Source: Acetatifactor sp. (GTDB lineage Bacteria; Bacillota; Clostridia; Lachnospirales; Lachnospiraceae). From it: a DNA stretch of 6,630 nt. The number at the start of each line of letters is the position of its first letter. The first letter of the stretch is position 1. Both the position numbers and the translations under genes were made by a program. The notes below the pieces were generated by a model, which had not been told where the DNA came from, did not search any database, and saw only the letters and a list, made by a program, of their open reading frames with translations. Location: NCBI GenBank assembly GCA_024699575.1, contig JAILPF010000414.1:1-6630 (forward strand), read 5' to 3'. Positions 1 to 5,071 of this stretch are shown one piece after another.

Positions 1-739
1 GATGGTGGTAATCAGTGATTCCATCGCTGACCCGAACACTACATTGAGTGCCGTGGTCGCGGAAGTCTTCTGTGAGGCAGCAGATATTTTGGAAAAAGCC
101 GATGACTTTGACGTGGCGGTACATGATCTGATTAAGAAATATATGACAGAGCATCAGAGAATTATCTTCAACGGTGACGGCTACTCTGACGCATGGGTTG
201 AGGAGGCAGCAAGAAGAGGTCTTCCAAACATCAGATCCATGGTGGAATCTTCCTGTGCACTTACTACTGAGAAAGCGATCAAGCTGTTTGAGAAATTCCA
301 TATCTTTACCAAGGTAGAGTTGGAATCCAGAGAGGAAGTCCTCTATGAGACCTACTCTAAGTGTATCAATATCGAGGCACTTACCATGATTGATATGGCA
401 AAGAAGCAGATTCTCCCTGCAGTAATCAAATACACCAAGTCTTTGGCGGACACTGTGATTGCAGTGAAAGAAGCAGGGGCAGATGCATCTGTTCAGACAG
501 AGCTTTTGAATGACATCAGTGCAAAGCTGGTAGAAGCGAAAAAAGCGCTGTCTACTTTGGAAGACAGAGTGGCAGCTTCCTCTAAGATTGCCACCCAGAA
601 GGAGCTTGCATTCTTCTTTAAGGATGAAGTGGTTGTAGCTATGGAGGCACTCAGAACACCTGTGGATGAGCTGGAGATGCTGGTAGATAAAGAAGTATGG
701 CCGATTCCTACCTACGGTGATTTGATTTTTGAAGTATAG
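1..739 (+). CDS. glnN: Type III glutamine synthetase, C-terminal part (5' end outside window)
   Basis: This is the last 245 residues or so of a glutamine synthetase of the large type III (GlnN/GSIII) class, a cytoplasmic enzyme joining ammonia to glutamate with ATP. The reading frame is open from the first base of the window, so the gene starts upstream; the first ATG (base 2) is internal. Family hallmarks I recognise are the RIIFNGDGYSDAWVEEA segment (about residues 53-67 of the visible part), INIEALTMIDMAKKQILPAV (about 122-141), and the ending WPIPTYGDLIFEV. This helical C-terminal region is specific to GSIII; the catalytic core lies upstream of the window. The stop is TAG at 737-739, followed by a strong intrinsic terminator. 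It is chromosomal housekeeping DNA and marks the left flank of the inserted element. The family assignment is confident; the symbol glnN follows usual GSIII naming. Confidence 0.93.
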   Translation, partial: MVVISDSIADPNTTLSAVVAEVFCEAADILEKADDFDVAVHDLIKKYMTEHQRIIFNGDGYSDAWVEEAARRGLPNIRSMVESSCALTTEKAIKLFEKFHIFTKVELESREEVLYETYSKCINIEALTMIDMAKKQILPAVIKYTKSLADTVIAVKEAGADASVQTELLNDISAKLVEAKKALSTLEDRVAASSKIATQKELAFFFKDEVVVAMEALRTPVDELEMLVDKEVWPIPTYGDLIFEV

Positions 740-781
740 AAATACGGGAAACAAGTGTATTTTGCGCTTACAAGCCTTATG

Positions 782-813
782 GTGCCATACCCTATGCGGT
801 ATGGCACTTTTTT
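782..813 (+). terminator. Intrinsic terminator of the glutamine synthetase gene
   Basis: A perfect 10-bp stem (GTGCCATACC at 782-791, GGTATGGCAC at 798-807) with a 6-nt loop is followed directly by six T residues (808-813). It lies about 40 bases after the glutamine synthetase stop codon and is a textbook Rho-independent terminator. The 8-bp word TTTGCGCT occurs on both sides of it (761-768 and 811-818), probably by chance. Confidence 0.93.
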
Positions 814-863
814 GCGCTAAAGAATTGTTTTTAATTAAATACATATTTTTTTGAATTTAGGGC

Positions 864-892
864 TTGCAAAATGGAGATACTTCGTGTATACT
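864..892 (+). promoter_or_regulatory. Promoter of tRNA-Gln
   Basis: A sigma-A type promoter: -35 TTGCAA (864-869), a 17-bp spacer, and -10 TATACT (887-892). Transcription would start near 899, about a dozen bases before the mature tRNA. The preceding stretch is very AT-rich, which fits a strong tRNA promoter. Confidence 0.75.
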
Positions 893-910
893 TCATCAAG
901 TAAACGACAT

Positions 911-982
911 AGGGCTATCGCCAAACGGTAAGGCAACGGACTCTGACTCCGTCATTTCAAGGTTCGAATCCTTGTAGCCCTG
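911..982 (+). tRNA. tRNA-Gln (anticodon CTG)
   Basis: A complete cloverleaf can be drawn. The acceptor stem AGGGCTA (911-917) pairs with TAGCCCT (975-981), with discriminator G982. The anticodon stem ACGGA (936-940) pairs with TCCGT (948-952) around the loop CTCTGAC, giving anticodon CTG at 943-945, which reads glutamine codon CAG. The T arm is CAAGG-TTCGAAT-CCTTG (958-974). The CCA end is not encoded and must be added after transcription. The gene has its own promoter and terminator. It lies just left of the integrase-bearing element, but the candidate crossover site is downstream of the tRNA's terminator rather than in its 3' end, so the tRNA appears intact and not obviously used as attB. 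Confidence 0.96.
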
Positions 983-985
983 CTT

Positions 986-1013
986 AAGGAACTGAGTGAT
1001 CAGTTCCTTTTTT
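986..1013 (+). terminator. Intrinsic terminator of tRNA-Gln
   Basis: A perfect 10-bp stem (AAGGAACTGA at 986-995, TCAGTTCCTT at 1000-1009) with a 4-nt loop GTGA runs into an uninterrupted T tract to 1013. It begins 4 bases after the tRNA end and closes the chromosomal tRNA transcription unit. Confidence 0.92.
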
Positions 1014-1017
1014 GTTG

Positions 1018-1040
1018 CCTGAAAAGCCTATATTTTCAGG
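1018..1040. repeat. 8-bp inverted repeat with 7-nt spacer; candidate attachment core (left end of element)
   Basis: Perfect arms CCTGAAAA (1018-1025) and TTTTCAGG (1033-1040) flank the 7-nt spacer GCCTATA. Short inverted arms around a 6-8 nt overlap are the usual architecture of a tyrosine-recombinase core site. This one lies between the last chromosomal feature (the tRNA terminator) and the first element gene. It could instead be a weak second terminator, but the stem has only three G-C pairs and lacks a proper T tract. No second copy of the core occurs in the window, so the attachment role is inference. Confidence 0.4.
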
Positions 1041-1079
1041 ATTTCTTAGTCTTTGTGACTCTCTTTTTTGAACGTGTAT

Positions 1080-1099
1080 AAATCAGGAAAAATCAGGAA
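1080..1099. repeat. 10-bp tandem repeat AAATCAGGAA x2; possible integrase arm site
   Basis: Two perfect head-to-tail copies of AAATCAGGAA occupy 1080-1089 and 1090-1099, exactly one helical turn apart. TCAGGA also occurs at the right arm of the nearby 1018-1040 inverted repeat (1036-1041), and a degenerate version (ACAGGAAAATCAAGAA) sits at about 1852-1867. Direct repeats near an element end are typical binding sites for the N-terminal arm-binding domain of integrases or for excisionase. That role is inferred only from position and repetition. Confidence 0.45.
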
Positions 1100-1108
1100 G
1101 ATAATTGG

Positions 1109-1136
1109 AAAACCACCGTGTTTGACGGTGGTTTTT
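1109..1136 (-). terminator. Bidirectional terminator at end of the regulator gene
   Basis: The stem AAAACCACCG (1109-1118) pairs with CGGTGGTTTT (1126-1135) around a 7-nt loop. The A and T runs on the two sides let it act in both directions. It lies about 40 bases beyond the stop codon of the leftward regulator gene and would end that transcript. It would also stop any leakage from the tRNA side into the element. Confidence 0.8.
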
Positions 1137-1140
1137 CTGA

Positions 1141-1164
1141 ATGAATGGTAATATGAATGGTAAT
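1141..1164. repeat. 12-bp tandem repeat x2 (ATGAATGGTAAT); possible integrase arm site
   Basis: Two perfect copies of ATGAATGGTAAT lie at 1141-1152 and 1153-1164, followed by a partial third (ATGG, 1165-1168). They fall in the short gap between the terminator and the regulator stop codon. Their position near the presumed left end, well away from the core-like inverted repeat, resembles arm-type sites of Tn916/lambda-like integrases. The function is inferred. Confidence 0.45.
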
Positions 1165-1176
1165 ATGGAACTGATA

Positions 1177-1782
1177 TTACTCGGAGAATAACTCCTTTGC
1201 TTTTTGAGAGTGATATTTCTTTTCTTCCTCGGTCATAGGTGCTTCCGGATCGTTTAACGGATGAAGTCCGACGTAATCCATGCCCTTATCGTGACGATTC
1301 ATATACTCCAAGTGTTCTGCAGGTATCTGCTGGGGGAAGGTATCCATCCAATGAATGAATGCATTTTCAGTTGCAATTAACTCATTTGCTCTTGCGATGG
1401 GATCCTTTATCTGGTCACATTTCGCTAAATCTTCCTGGTAAGCCTTGTATCTGTCATGCCAATATCTAAAGTACGTCTGCAAGGTAGCAAAGCTAATAGA
1501 GATATTGCCATCCTTGTCCATGGATAATTCACCATTATAGCTGCGAAAGATCTGAAAGATGCGATGCATGGCTGTAACTGAGTCGAATTCTGCGTTTTGC
1601 AGCGTTTCCGGATTGACGCCCAAAGCGATTGCTATTTTTTCAATCTTGTCAGGCTTCGGATGCCGATCGCCCACTTCATATGCTCTCATGTAGGATTCGG
1701 ACACTCCTACCAGGCTGCCCAATTCTTTTAATGTCATCTTACGTTCTTTTCTGAGACGTCGAATATTTTCTCCTAAAGTCAT
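1177..1782 (-). CDS. XRE-family helix-turn-helix regulator (probable element repressor)
   Basis: A 201-aa protein with an N-terminal Cro/C1-type DNA-binding domain at about residues 3-58. The core reads MTLKELGSLVGVSESYMRAYE and is followed by the typical PKPDKIEKIAIALGV helix. The remaining 140 residues are hydrophilic, with aromatic-rich helices (about 100-165) and a charged tail. I do not recognise this part as a protease or ligand domain, so the induction mechanism is unknown. An ATG 24 bases further upstream (1806) is in frame, but the start at 1782 is preceded by AGAGAGGAG at good spacing, so I prefer 1782. The gene is transcribed away from xis-int, and operator-like palindromes sit over the xis promoter. 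This is the classic arrangement of an element repressor controlling excision, but whether it represses, activates or autoregulates is inference. Confidence 0.85.
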   Translation of the reverse strand: MTLGENIRRLRKERKMTLKELGSLVGVSESYMRAYEVGDRHPKPDKIEKIAIALGVNPETLQNAEFDSVTAMHRIFQIFRSYNGELSMDKDGNISISFATLQTYFRYWHDRYKAYQEDLAKCDQIKDPIARANELIATENAFIHWMDTFPQQIPAEHLEYMNRHDKGMDYVGLHPLNDPEAPMTEEEKKYHSQKAKELFSE

Positions 1783-1836
1783 CTGTAACTCCTCTCTGTT
1801 TCCCATAGAAACACGTTACTTATGGTGCTTAATAGC

Positions 1837-1864
1837 ATTATACCACATAAAACAGGAAAATCAA
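1837..1864 (-). promoter_or_regulatory. Leftward promoter for the regulator gene
   Basis: Read on the minus strand: -35 TTGATT (1864-1859), a 16-bp spacer, and -10 TATAAT (1842-1837) preceded by TGG, giving an extended -10 (TGnTATAAT). It lies about 55 bases upstream of the chosen regulator start. It is back to back with the rightward xis promoter, about a dozen bases apart, so both could be controlled from the same protein-bound region. Confidence 0.72.
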
Positions 1865-1875
1865 GAAAAAAGATA

Positions 1876-1904
1876 TTGACAAACATCAAATGATGTTGTA
1901 ATAT
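1876..1904 (+). promoter_or_regulatory. Rightward promoter for xis-int
   Basis: Near-consensus sigma-A promoter: -35 TTGACA (1876-1881), exactly 17 bp, and -10 TAATAT (1899-1904). Transcription would start near 1911. The spacer is almost filled by a palindrome and a second copy lies at the start of the transcript, so a bound regulator would block it. A promoter this strong driving excision genes implies tight repression. Confidence 0.85.
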
Positions 1905-1930
1905 CAGAATACAACAACATCAATTGATGT
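1882..1930. promoter_or_regulatory. Twin operator palindromes ACATCA-nn-TGATGT
   Basis: Operator 1 (1883-1896) is ACATCA-AA-TGATGT and lies wholly between the -35 and -10 boxes of the xis promoter; with flanking bases it is 7+2+7 (1882-1897). Operator 2 (1917-1930) is ACATCA-AT-TGATGT, a perfect 14-bp palindrome just after the expected transcription start. Their centres are 34 bp apart, about three helical turns, which would allow cooperative binding by regulator dimers. A third inverted repeat, TGTTGTA/TACAACA (1894-1900, 1910-1916), links the two. Assigning them to the adjacent XRE regulator is inference. Confidence 0.75.
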
Positions 1931-1968
1931 AGTTCAATACAAAAATGAAATGGAAGGGAGGAATCAGA

Positions 1969-2175
1969 ATGAATCATGTTGTTATGAATGAGGAAATCAC
2001 GGTATTGACACCGCGTGATCTGGCAGAGGTATTACACATTGGTAGAGATAAAGCCTATGCGTTGATCAAAGCAAGTGGATTTCCGTCTACATGCATTGGA
2101 AAGCGTTATTTTGTAACGCAGAAAGCATTGACCGATTGGTTACAACGGAATGAGAACAGAGTGTTTGTTGTCTAG
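1969..2175 (+). CDS. xis: Excisionase-like small HTH protein
   Basis: A 68-aa basic protein of the MerR-like/excisionase (HTH_17) type. The visible pattern is TPRDLAEVLHIGRDKAYALIKASGFP (residues 14-39, helix-turn-helix), then the wing IGKRYFVTQKALTDWLQ (43-59). Such proteins bend DNA at attachment sites and steer the integrase toward excision. An in-frame ATG at 1945 lacks a ribosome site, whereas the ATG at 1969 has AAGGGAGG (1954-1961) at ideal spacing. The gene lies 29 bases upstream of int and is almost certainly cotranscribed with it from the operator-covered promoter. It could alternatively be only a DNA-binding regulator, but size, fold and position next to an integrase make excisionase most likely. 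Confidence 0.85.
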   Translation: MNHVVMNEEITVLTPRDLAEVLHIGRDKAYALIKASGFPSTCIGKRYFVTQKALTDWLQRNENRVFVV

Positions 2176-2190
2176 GCACCGCAGAAAGGA

Positions 2191-2207
2191 AAGGAGATGA
2201 TGAATTG
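2191..2207 (+). promoter_or_regulatory. Ribosome site that fixes the TTG start of int
   Basis: AAGGAG (2191-2196) is 8 bases before TTG (2205-2207). The two nearby ATGs (2197 and 2200) are out of frame with the integrase, and the second runs straight into TGA. The integrase therefore appears to start at the rare TTG codon, which may hold down its translation. Confidence 0.7.
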
Positions 2208-3455
2208 AACGCAAGAGGACAAGGGTGTTTTGTGCTACGGGCAGATGGTAGTTACCTATATCGAAAGAGTGCAGGGAACAAGGCAGATGGCAAAAGAAAG
2301 ATACTGTCTGTTGTTGCAAAGTCTAAATCCGCCTGCATCCAGCGAATGAAGGAGAAGGAGGCTGCCTGGTACAGAGAACAGAAAAGGATGGAGATCGGGC
2401 TGACAAACACTGTGGAGGAGCTGTGTACAAGGCATTTGGAGTTTCAAATGAAGAACAATGAGTTGAAACCCAAGTCCATTGATCGCAGAGAGGACACCAT
2501 TAAGAACCAGATTGGGAAATACGTGCTGGGGCATATGCAGGTACATGCTGTTACTCCGGCTGACATCGAGGCACATATCGGTGCCCTGACGAAGCAGGGA
2601 TTGTCCACTTCCTCAGTGAAAAAGGCATTGGATGTGCTGAATGCAGCGTATGAATGGGCTGTGGTGAGAGGGGACTTGGAGATCAACCCGGTAGCTCAGA
2701 TCAAGCGAAGTCTGGCAAGGAGATTGTCCAAATTGGAAACTAAAGAAGCTGCAGATGCTGATGTAATCGTTTTGTCAGAGGAAGAACAGGAGCAGTTCCT
2801 GGAGGAAACACTGAGAAGGAATGTAAATAACGGTGAATGGAAGTACTCCGGTGGCTTGTATGGAAGATTGCTCCTCCACACGGGAATGCGAATCGGTGAA
2901 CTGATCAGCCTGCAATGGAAGGACTATGATGAGGAAAACGGTCTGCTGACAATCTGCAAGAGTACATCAATGACTCGCAACAGAGAAAACGATGATAGAA
3001 AGTATGTGGCAGTACTTGGCAGTACCAAGAATCAGAAGGCACGAGTGATCCAGCTCTATCCGGAAGCTGTGGAGGATCTGAAAATGATCCGTAGATACCG
3101 TCCGGGGAGAGCCGAAGATCTGATCTGCCGAACCAGGAATGGGAAGCCCTATACAGCGACCATGATGGAGCACTGTATGGACACCATTTATAACAAGATG
3201 CACTTTGACAACAAGGTGAGCGGACTCCATATCTTTCGGAGAACCTTTGCCACAAGGCTTTATGAAAGCGGAGCAGAGGTAAAAGATATCGCTGCCTACA
3301 TAGGAGATCTGGAATCTACCACCAGACAGTACTATATTGCGGCACGGAAGAAGATGAAGATAGGAGATACGGTGGGACAGGTGGTTCCGCTCCCGGGAAG
3401 TGTACGCCCACAGGTGAGCACGAAAAAAGCCCCCACCGAAGGTGAAGACTTTTAA
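2205..3455 (+). CDS. int: Tyrosine recombinase / element integrase
   Basis: A 416-aa site-specific recombinase of the phage/Tn916 integrase family, which cuts and rejoins attachment sites through a covalent phosphotyrosine link. The N-terminal ~60 residues look like an arm-binding domain (GSYLYRKSAGN and a basic stretch). Residues about 68-160 form the SAM-like core-binding domain, and the rest is catalytic. Visible active-site residues are R229 in HTGMRIGEL, a likely K275 in GSTKNQKAR, H342 and R345 in HIFRRTFATRL, and nucleophile Y377 (or Y376) in STTRQYY. The position usually held by His or Trp in the LGH motif is Asp here (YIGDLES, D368). It starts at TTG and follows xis by 29 bases. It is full length with no frameshift, so probably active. 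Confidence 0.95.
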   Translation: MNARGQGCFVLRADGSYLYRKSAGNKADGKRKILSVVAKSKSACIQRMKEKEAAWYREQKRMEIGLTNTVEELCTRHLEFQMKNNELKPKSIDRREDTIKNQIGKYVLGHMQVHAVTPADIEAHIGALTKQGLSTSSVKKALDVLNAAYEWAVVRGDLEINPVAQIKRSLARRLSKLETKEAADADVIVLSEEEQEQFLEETLRRNVNNGEWKYSGGLYGRLLLHTGMRIGELISLQWKDYDEENGLLTICKSTSMTRNRENDDRKYVAVLGSTKNQKARVIQLYPEAVEDLKMIRRYRPGRAEDLICRTRNGKPYTATMMEHCMDTIYNKMHFDNKVSGLHIFRRTFATRLYESGAEVKDIAAYIGDLESTTRQYYIAARKKMKIGDTVGQVVPLPGSVRPQVSTKKAPTEGEDF

Positions 3456-3466
3456 CGCTAAAACGA

Positions 3467-3522
3467 AGGACAGGCCTTTGTTCTAATAAATCTCGCAAAT
3501 TCATTATAACAGAGGCCGTCCT
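3467..3522. repeat. Long imperfect inverted repeat between int and the ATPase gene
   Basis: The left arm 3467-3482 (AGGACAGGCCTTTGTT) pairs with the right arm 3508-3522 (AACAGAGGCCGTCCT), with one bulged base and one mismatch, around an AT-rich 25-nt loop. No T tract follows, so it is not a standard terminator. It occupies most of the 100-base gap before the ATPase gene. It may be an RNA attenuator or leader structure, or a DNA hairpin for single-strand replication initiation. The matching large stem-loop on the other side of the ATPase gene makes the replication idea worth considering. Confidence 0.6.
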
Positions 3523-3555
3523 GAGTATCAATGATTTTCAGAAAGGATGGATCAA

Positions 3556-4536
3556 ATGTTAGAAAACGAACAAAAAACAGAATTGAAAATGATTAAGATG
3601 TCTGAGATCCAGGCACAGGAAGTAAAGTGGCTTTGGTATCCGTTTATTCCCTTCGGGAAACTGACCATTGTTCAGGGAGATCCGGGAGATGGCAAAACAA
3701 CCATGATCCTGAATCTGGCTGCCCGGCTGTCAAAGGGAGGATGCTTTGAGGAAGGAGCAGGAGTGGTTGAACCTATGAAGGTGATCTATCAGACTGCGGA
3801 GGATGGGCTTGCAGATACGGTGAAACCAAGGATTGAAAAGGCAGGTGCGGATTGTGAGCAGATCCTGGTCATAGATGAAAGCGATAAATCACTTTCCATG
3901 ATCGATGAACGCATTGAAGAGGCACTGAAGACCACCGGAGCCAAGATGCTGATTCTTGATCCGATACAAGCTTATCTGGGAGGCGGAATGGACATGAACC
4001 GAGCTAATGAAGCAAGGGAAATGACCAAACGATTAGGAGCCTTGGCGGATAAATATGGATGTGCCATCATCCTGATCGGACATATGAACAAGGCAGCCGG
4101 GAACAAAGCAGCCTACCGTGGTATGGGCTCCATTGACTTCTATGCAGTGGCAAGAAGTGTGTTGCTGGTCGGCAGAGTGGAGGGAGAACCAAACGTCAGA
4201 GCCATGGTGCAGATCAAAAACAATCTTGCAGAATTTGGACATTCGAAAGCCTTCCGTTTATCGGATGATGGATTTGAGTGGATGGGAGATTATGAGATCA
4301 CTGCTGACGAAGTCCTGGGCGGAATCACACCGAAGGCAAACAAGCTGGAGAGGGCGAAAGCACTCCTGATTGACCTTGCTGAAACCAGCAACATGATGCA
4401 GTCGGAGGAAATCATGGAGATTGCCAAAGAAGAAGACATTTCCAAGCGAACCATGGAAACCGCCAAGAAGGAGCTGGGGATCAGAGCAACAAAAATCAAC
4501 AACGCCTGGTATTGGGTGTTGAAGGATTTATCTTAA
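3556..4536 (+). CDS. RepA/AAA_25-type ATPase (putative replicative helicase)
   Basis: A 326-aa cytoplasmic RecA-fold ATPase resembling the RSF1010 RepA/DnaB-like helicases of small plasmids and mobilizable elements. Walker A is GDPGDGKTT (residues 41-49) and Walker B is MLILDP (about 130-136, with D135). A downstream block GHMNKAAGNKAAYRGMGSID matches the conserved motif after Walker B in this family. The last ~75 residues (PKANKLERAKALLIDLAE to the end, WYWVLKDL) look like a winged-helix DNA-binding domain. The ATG at 3547 overlaps the ribosome site, so I prefer the ATG at 3556, with GAAAGG (3541-3546) upstream. Large stem-loops lie on both sides. In RSF1010 such a helicase works with a separate initiator and primase, and none is recognisable here. 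A role in copying the excised circle is inferred. Confidence 0.85.
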   Translation: MLENEQKTELKMIKMSEIQAQEVKWLWYPFIPFGKLTIVQGDPGDGKTTMILNLAARLSKGGCFEEGAGVVEPMKVIYQTAEDGLADTVKPRIEKAGADCEQILVIDESDKSLSMIDERIEEALKTTGAKMLILDPIQAYLGGGMDMNRANEAREMTKRLGALADKYGCAIILIGHMNKAAGNKAAYRGMGSIDFYAVARSVLLVGRVEGEPNVRAMVQIKNNLAEFGHSKAFRLSDDGFEWMGDYEITADEVLGGITPKANKLERAKALLIDLAETSNMMQSEEIMEIAKEEDISKRTMETAKKELGIRATKINNAWYWVLKDLS

Positions 4537-4540
4537 AAAG

Positions 4541-4634
4541 AAGACCGCAACATTGCAATGTGTATAGGTTTGCAACCTTGCAAGATTGCAAAAGGAAGAA
4601 TGCAAAAGGTAGACACTTGCGGTGTTGCGGTCTT
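4541..4634. repeat. Large stem-loop enclosing a TTGCAA repeat array; candidate replication origin or RNA element
   Basis: The left arm 4541-4558 and right arm 4617-4634 are complementary over 18 positions. The outer 12 (AAGACCGCAACA / TGTTGCGGTCTT) are perfect; of the inner six, two would be G-U pairs in RNA. The palindromic word TTGCAA occurs at 4553, 4570, 4578 and 4586 (spacings 17, 8, 8), with ATGCAA at 4600. All lie inside the stem-loop or its base, and no coding frame here is convincing. No T tract follows. The array looks iteron-like and sits between the helicase-like gene and the mobilization genes. It could be an origin, a binding site for the 77-aa protein, or a structured leader for that gene. 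Confidence 0.65.
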
Positions 4635-4653
4635 GAATTGGAGGGAAAAGACG

Positions 4654-4887
4654 ATGAGAAATTTTCAGATATCGGAAAGCTTGTTTGTGGCACTGGTGAA
4701 GTATCATGTGCTTGGGATAGAGGATTGTTTACCGGAGATCAAGCAAGCCCTGGAACAAAAATACGAAGCGATCATGAGAAGAGAGCTTTACACGAAATCC
4801 AAAACCGCTCTGACCCAAAAGGAGCGGGAGGAAGCCAGAAAGAAATATCTCGATGAAGTAGGCGTGCCGGAATACTTCAGATGGTAA
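4654..4887 (+). CDS. Small conserved protein of mobilizable elements (function unknown)
   Basis: A 77-aa protein beginning MRNFQISESLFVALVKYH and ending GVPEYFRW. It has a hydrophobic amphipathic N-terminal helix and then a highly charged helical region (about residues 28-68, with KQALEQKYEAIMRREL and QKEREEARKKYLDE). No signal peptide, membrane span or known catalytic motif is visible. I recall near-identical small proteins beside MobV relaxases in Lachnospiraceae and Ruminococcaceae, sometimes carrying the misleading automatic name complexin-2. The start at 4654 is supported by GGAGGG (4640-4645); a longer in-frame reading from 4558 would run through the stem-loop and is unlikely. Its place between the TTGCAA stem-loop and oriT suggests an accessory DNA-binding or relaxosome role, which is inference. 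Confidence 0.8.
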   Translation: MRNFQISESLFVALVKYHVLGIEDCLPEIKQALEQKYEAIMRRELYTKSKTALTQKEREEARKKYLDEVGVPEYFRW

Positions 4888-4969
4888 TTCTTCCTTGGCT
4901 ATCCTTTTACGTACCTGTGCAACAGGTGCGTTAGAAACCTTTGATAAGCGAATCGGTTCATTGGGGCAC

Positions 4970-5012
4970 TTACCGATTATGTAGTGCGAAGCACGACAGG
5001 CATAATCGGTAA
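4970..5012. repeat. Perfect 12-bp inverted repeat within oriT
   Basis: TTACCGATTATG (4970-4981) and CATAATCGGTAA (5001-5012) are exact reverse complements. The 19-nt interior contains a smaller hairpin, GTGC-GAA-GCAC (4984-4994). The nick-like word TAGTGCG starts at the foot of the left arm. Part of the arm word (AATCGGT) also appears at 4951-4957. It is probably a relaxase recognition hairpin. Confidence 0.8.
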
Positions 5013-5052
5013 CCCCCTAGGGATAATGACACTACGTATCACTATCCGGGGG
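5013..5052. repeat. Imperfect hairpin within oriT
   Basis: CCCCC (5013-5017) pairs with GGGGG (5048-5052). After a 3-nt bulge, GGATA (5021-5025) pairs with TATCC (5043-5047), TGA (5027-5029) with TCA (5039-5041), and AC (5031-5032) with GT (5036-5037). Single mismatches separate the last three blocks, and the apex is at 5033-5035. It directly abuts the perfect inverted repeat, so the two could form alternative or stacked structures on single-stranded DNA. Confidence 0.7.
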
Positions 5053-5071
5053 CTCTCCGAGGGCTCTGCGA
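5050..5071. repeat. 11-bp tandem repeat, one mismatch
   Basis: GGGCTCTCCGA (5050-5060) is followed directly by GGGCTCTGCGA (5061-5071). It lies between the oriT hairpins and the relaxase ribosome site and could bind an accessory mobilization protein. Confidence 0.6.

Noticed and set aside
911..982. tRNA-Gln 3' end as the integration site (attB) of the element
   Set aside because: No second copy of the tRNA 3' end occurs in the window, and the tRNA is followed by its own intact terminator, so tRNA-end integration has no direct support here.
1048..1069. AGTC-TTTGT-GACT followed by a T-rich tract as a terminator
   Set aside because: A 4-bp stem is too weak, and the strong tRNA terminator already lies upstream.
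2256..3255. Several minus-strand open frames inside the integrase gene
   Set aside because: They are antisense shadows with no ribosome sites and cysteine/histidine-rich, low-plausibility translations.
3425..3453. Hairpin-like end of int (AAAAGC...CACC-GAA-GGTG...CTTTT) as a terminator
   Set aside because: Only the inner 4 bp and the outer A/T run pair, with several mismatches between, and it lies within coding sequence; at most a degenerate terminator.
4553..4605. CRISPR-like array
   Set aside because: The repeated unit is only 6 bp with 2-11 bp gaps, far below CRISPR repeat and spacer sizes, and no cas gene is present.
4512..4856. Overlapping 114-aa plus-strand frame across the TTGCAA stem-loop
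   Set aside because: It is an alternate frame of the ATPase end, the stem-loop and the 77-aa gene; it lacks a ribosome site and its Cys/Arg-rich translation looks like noise.
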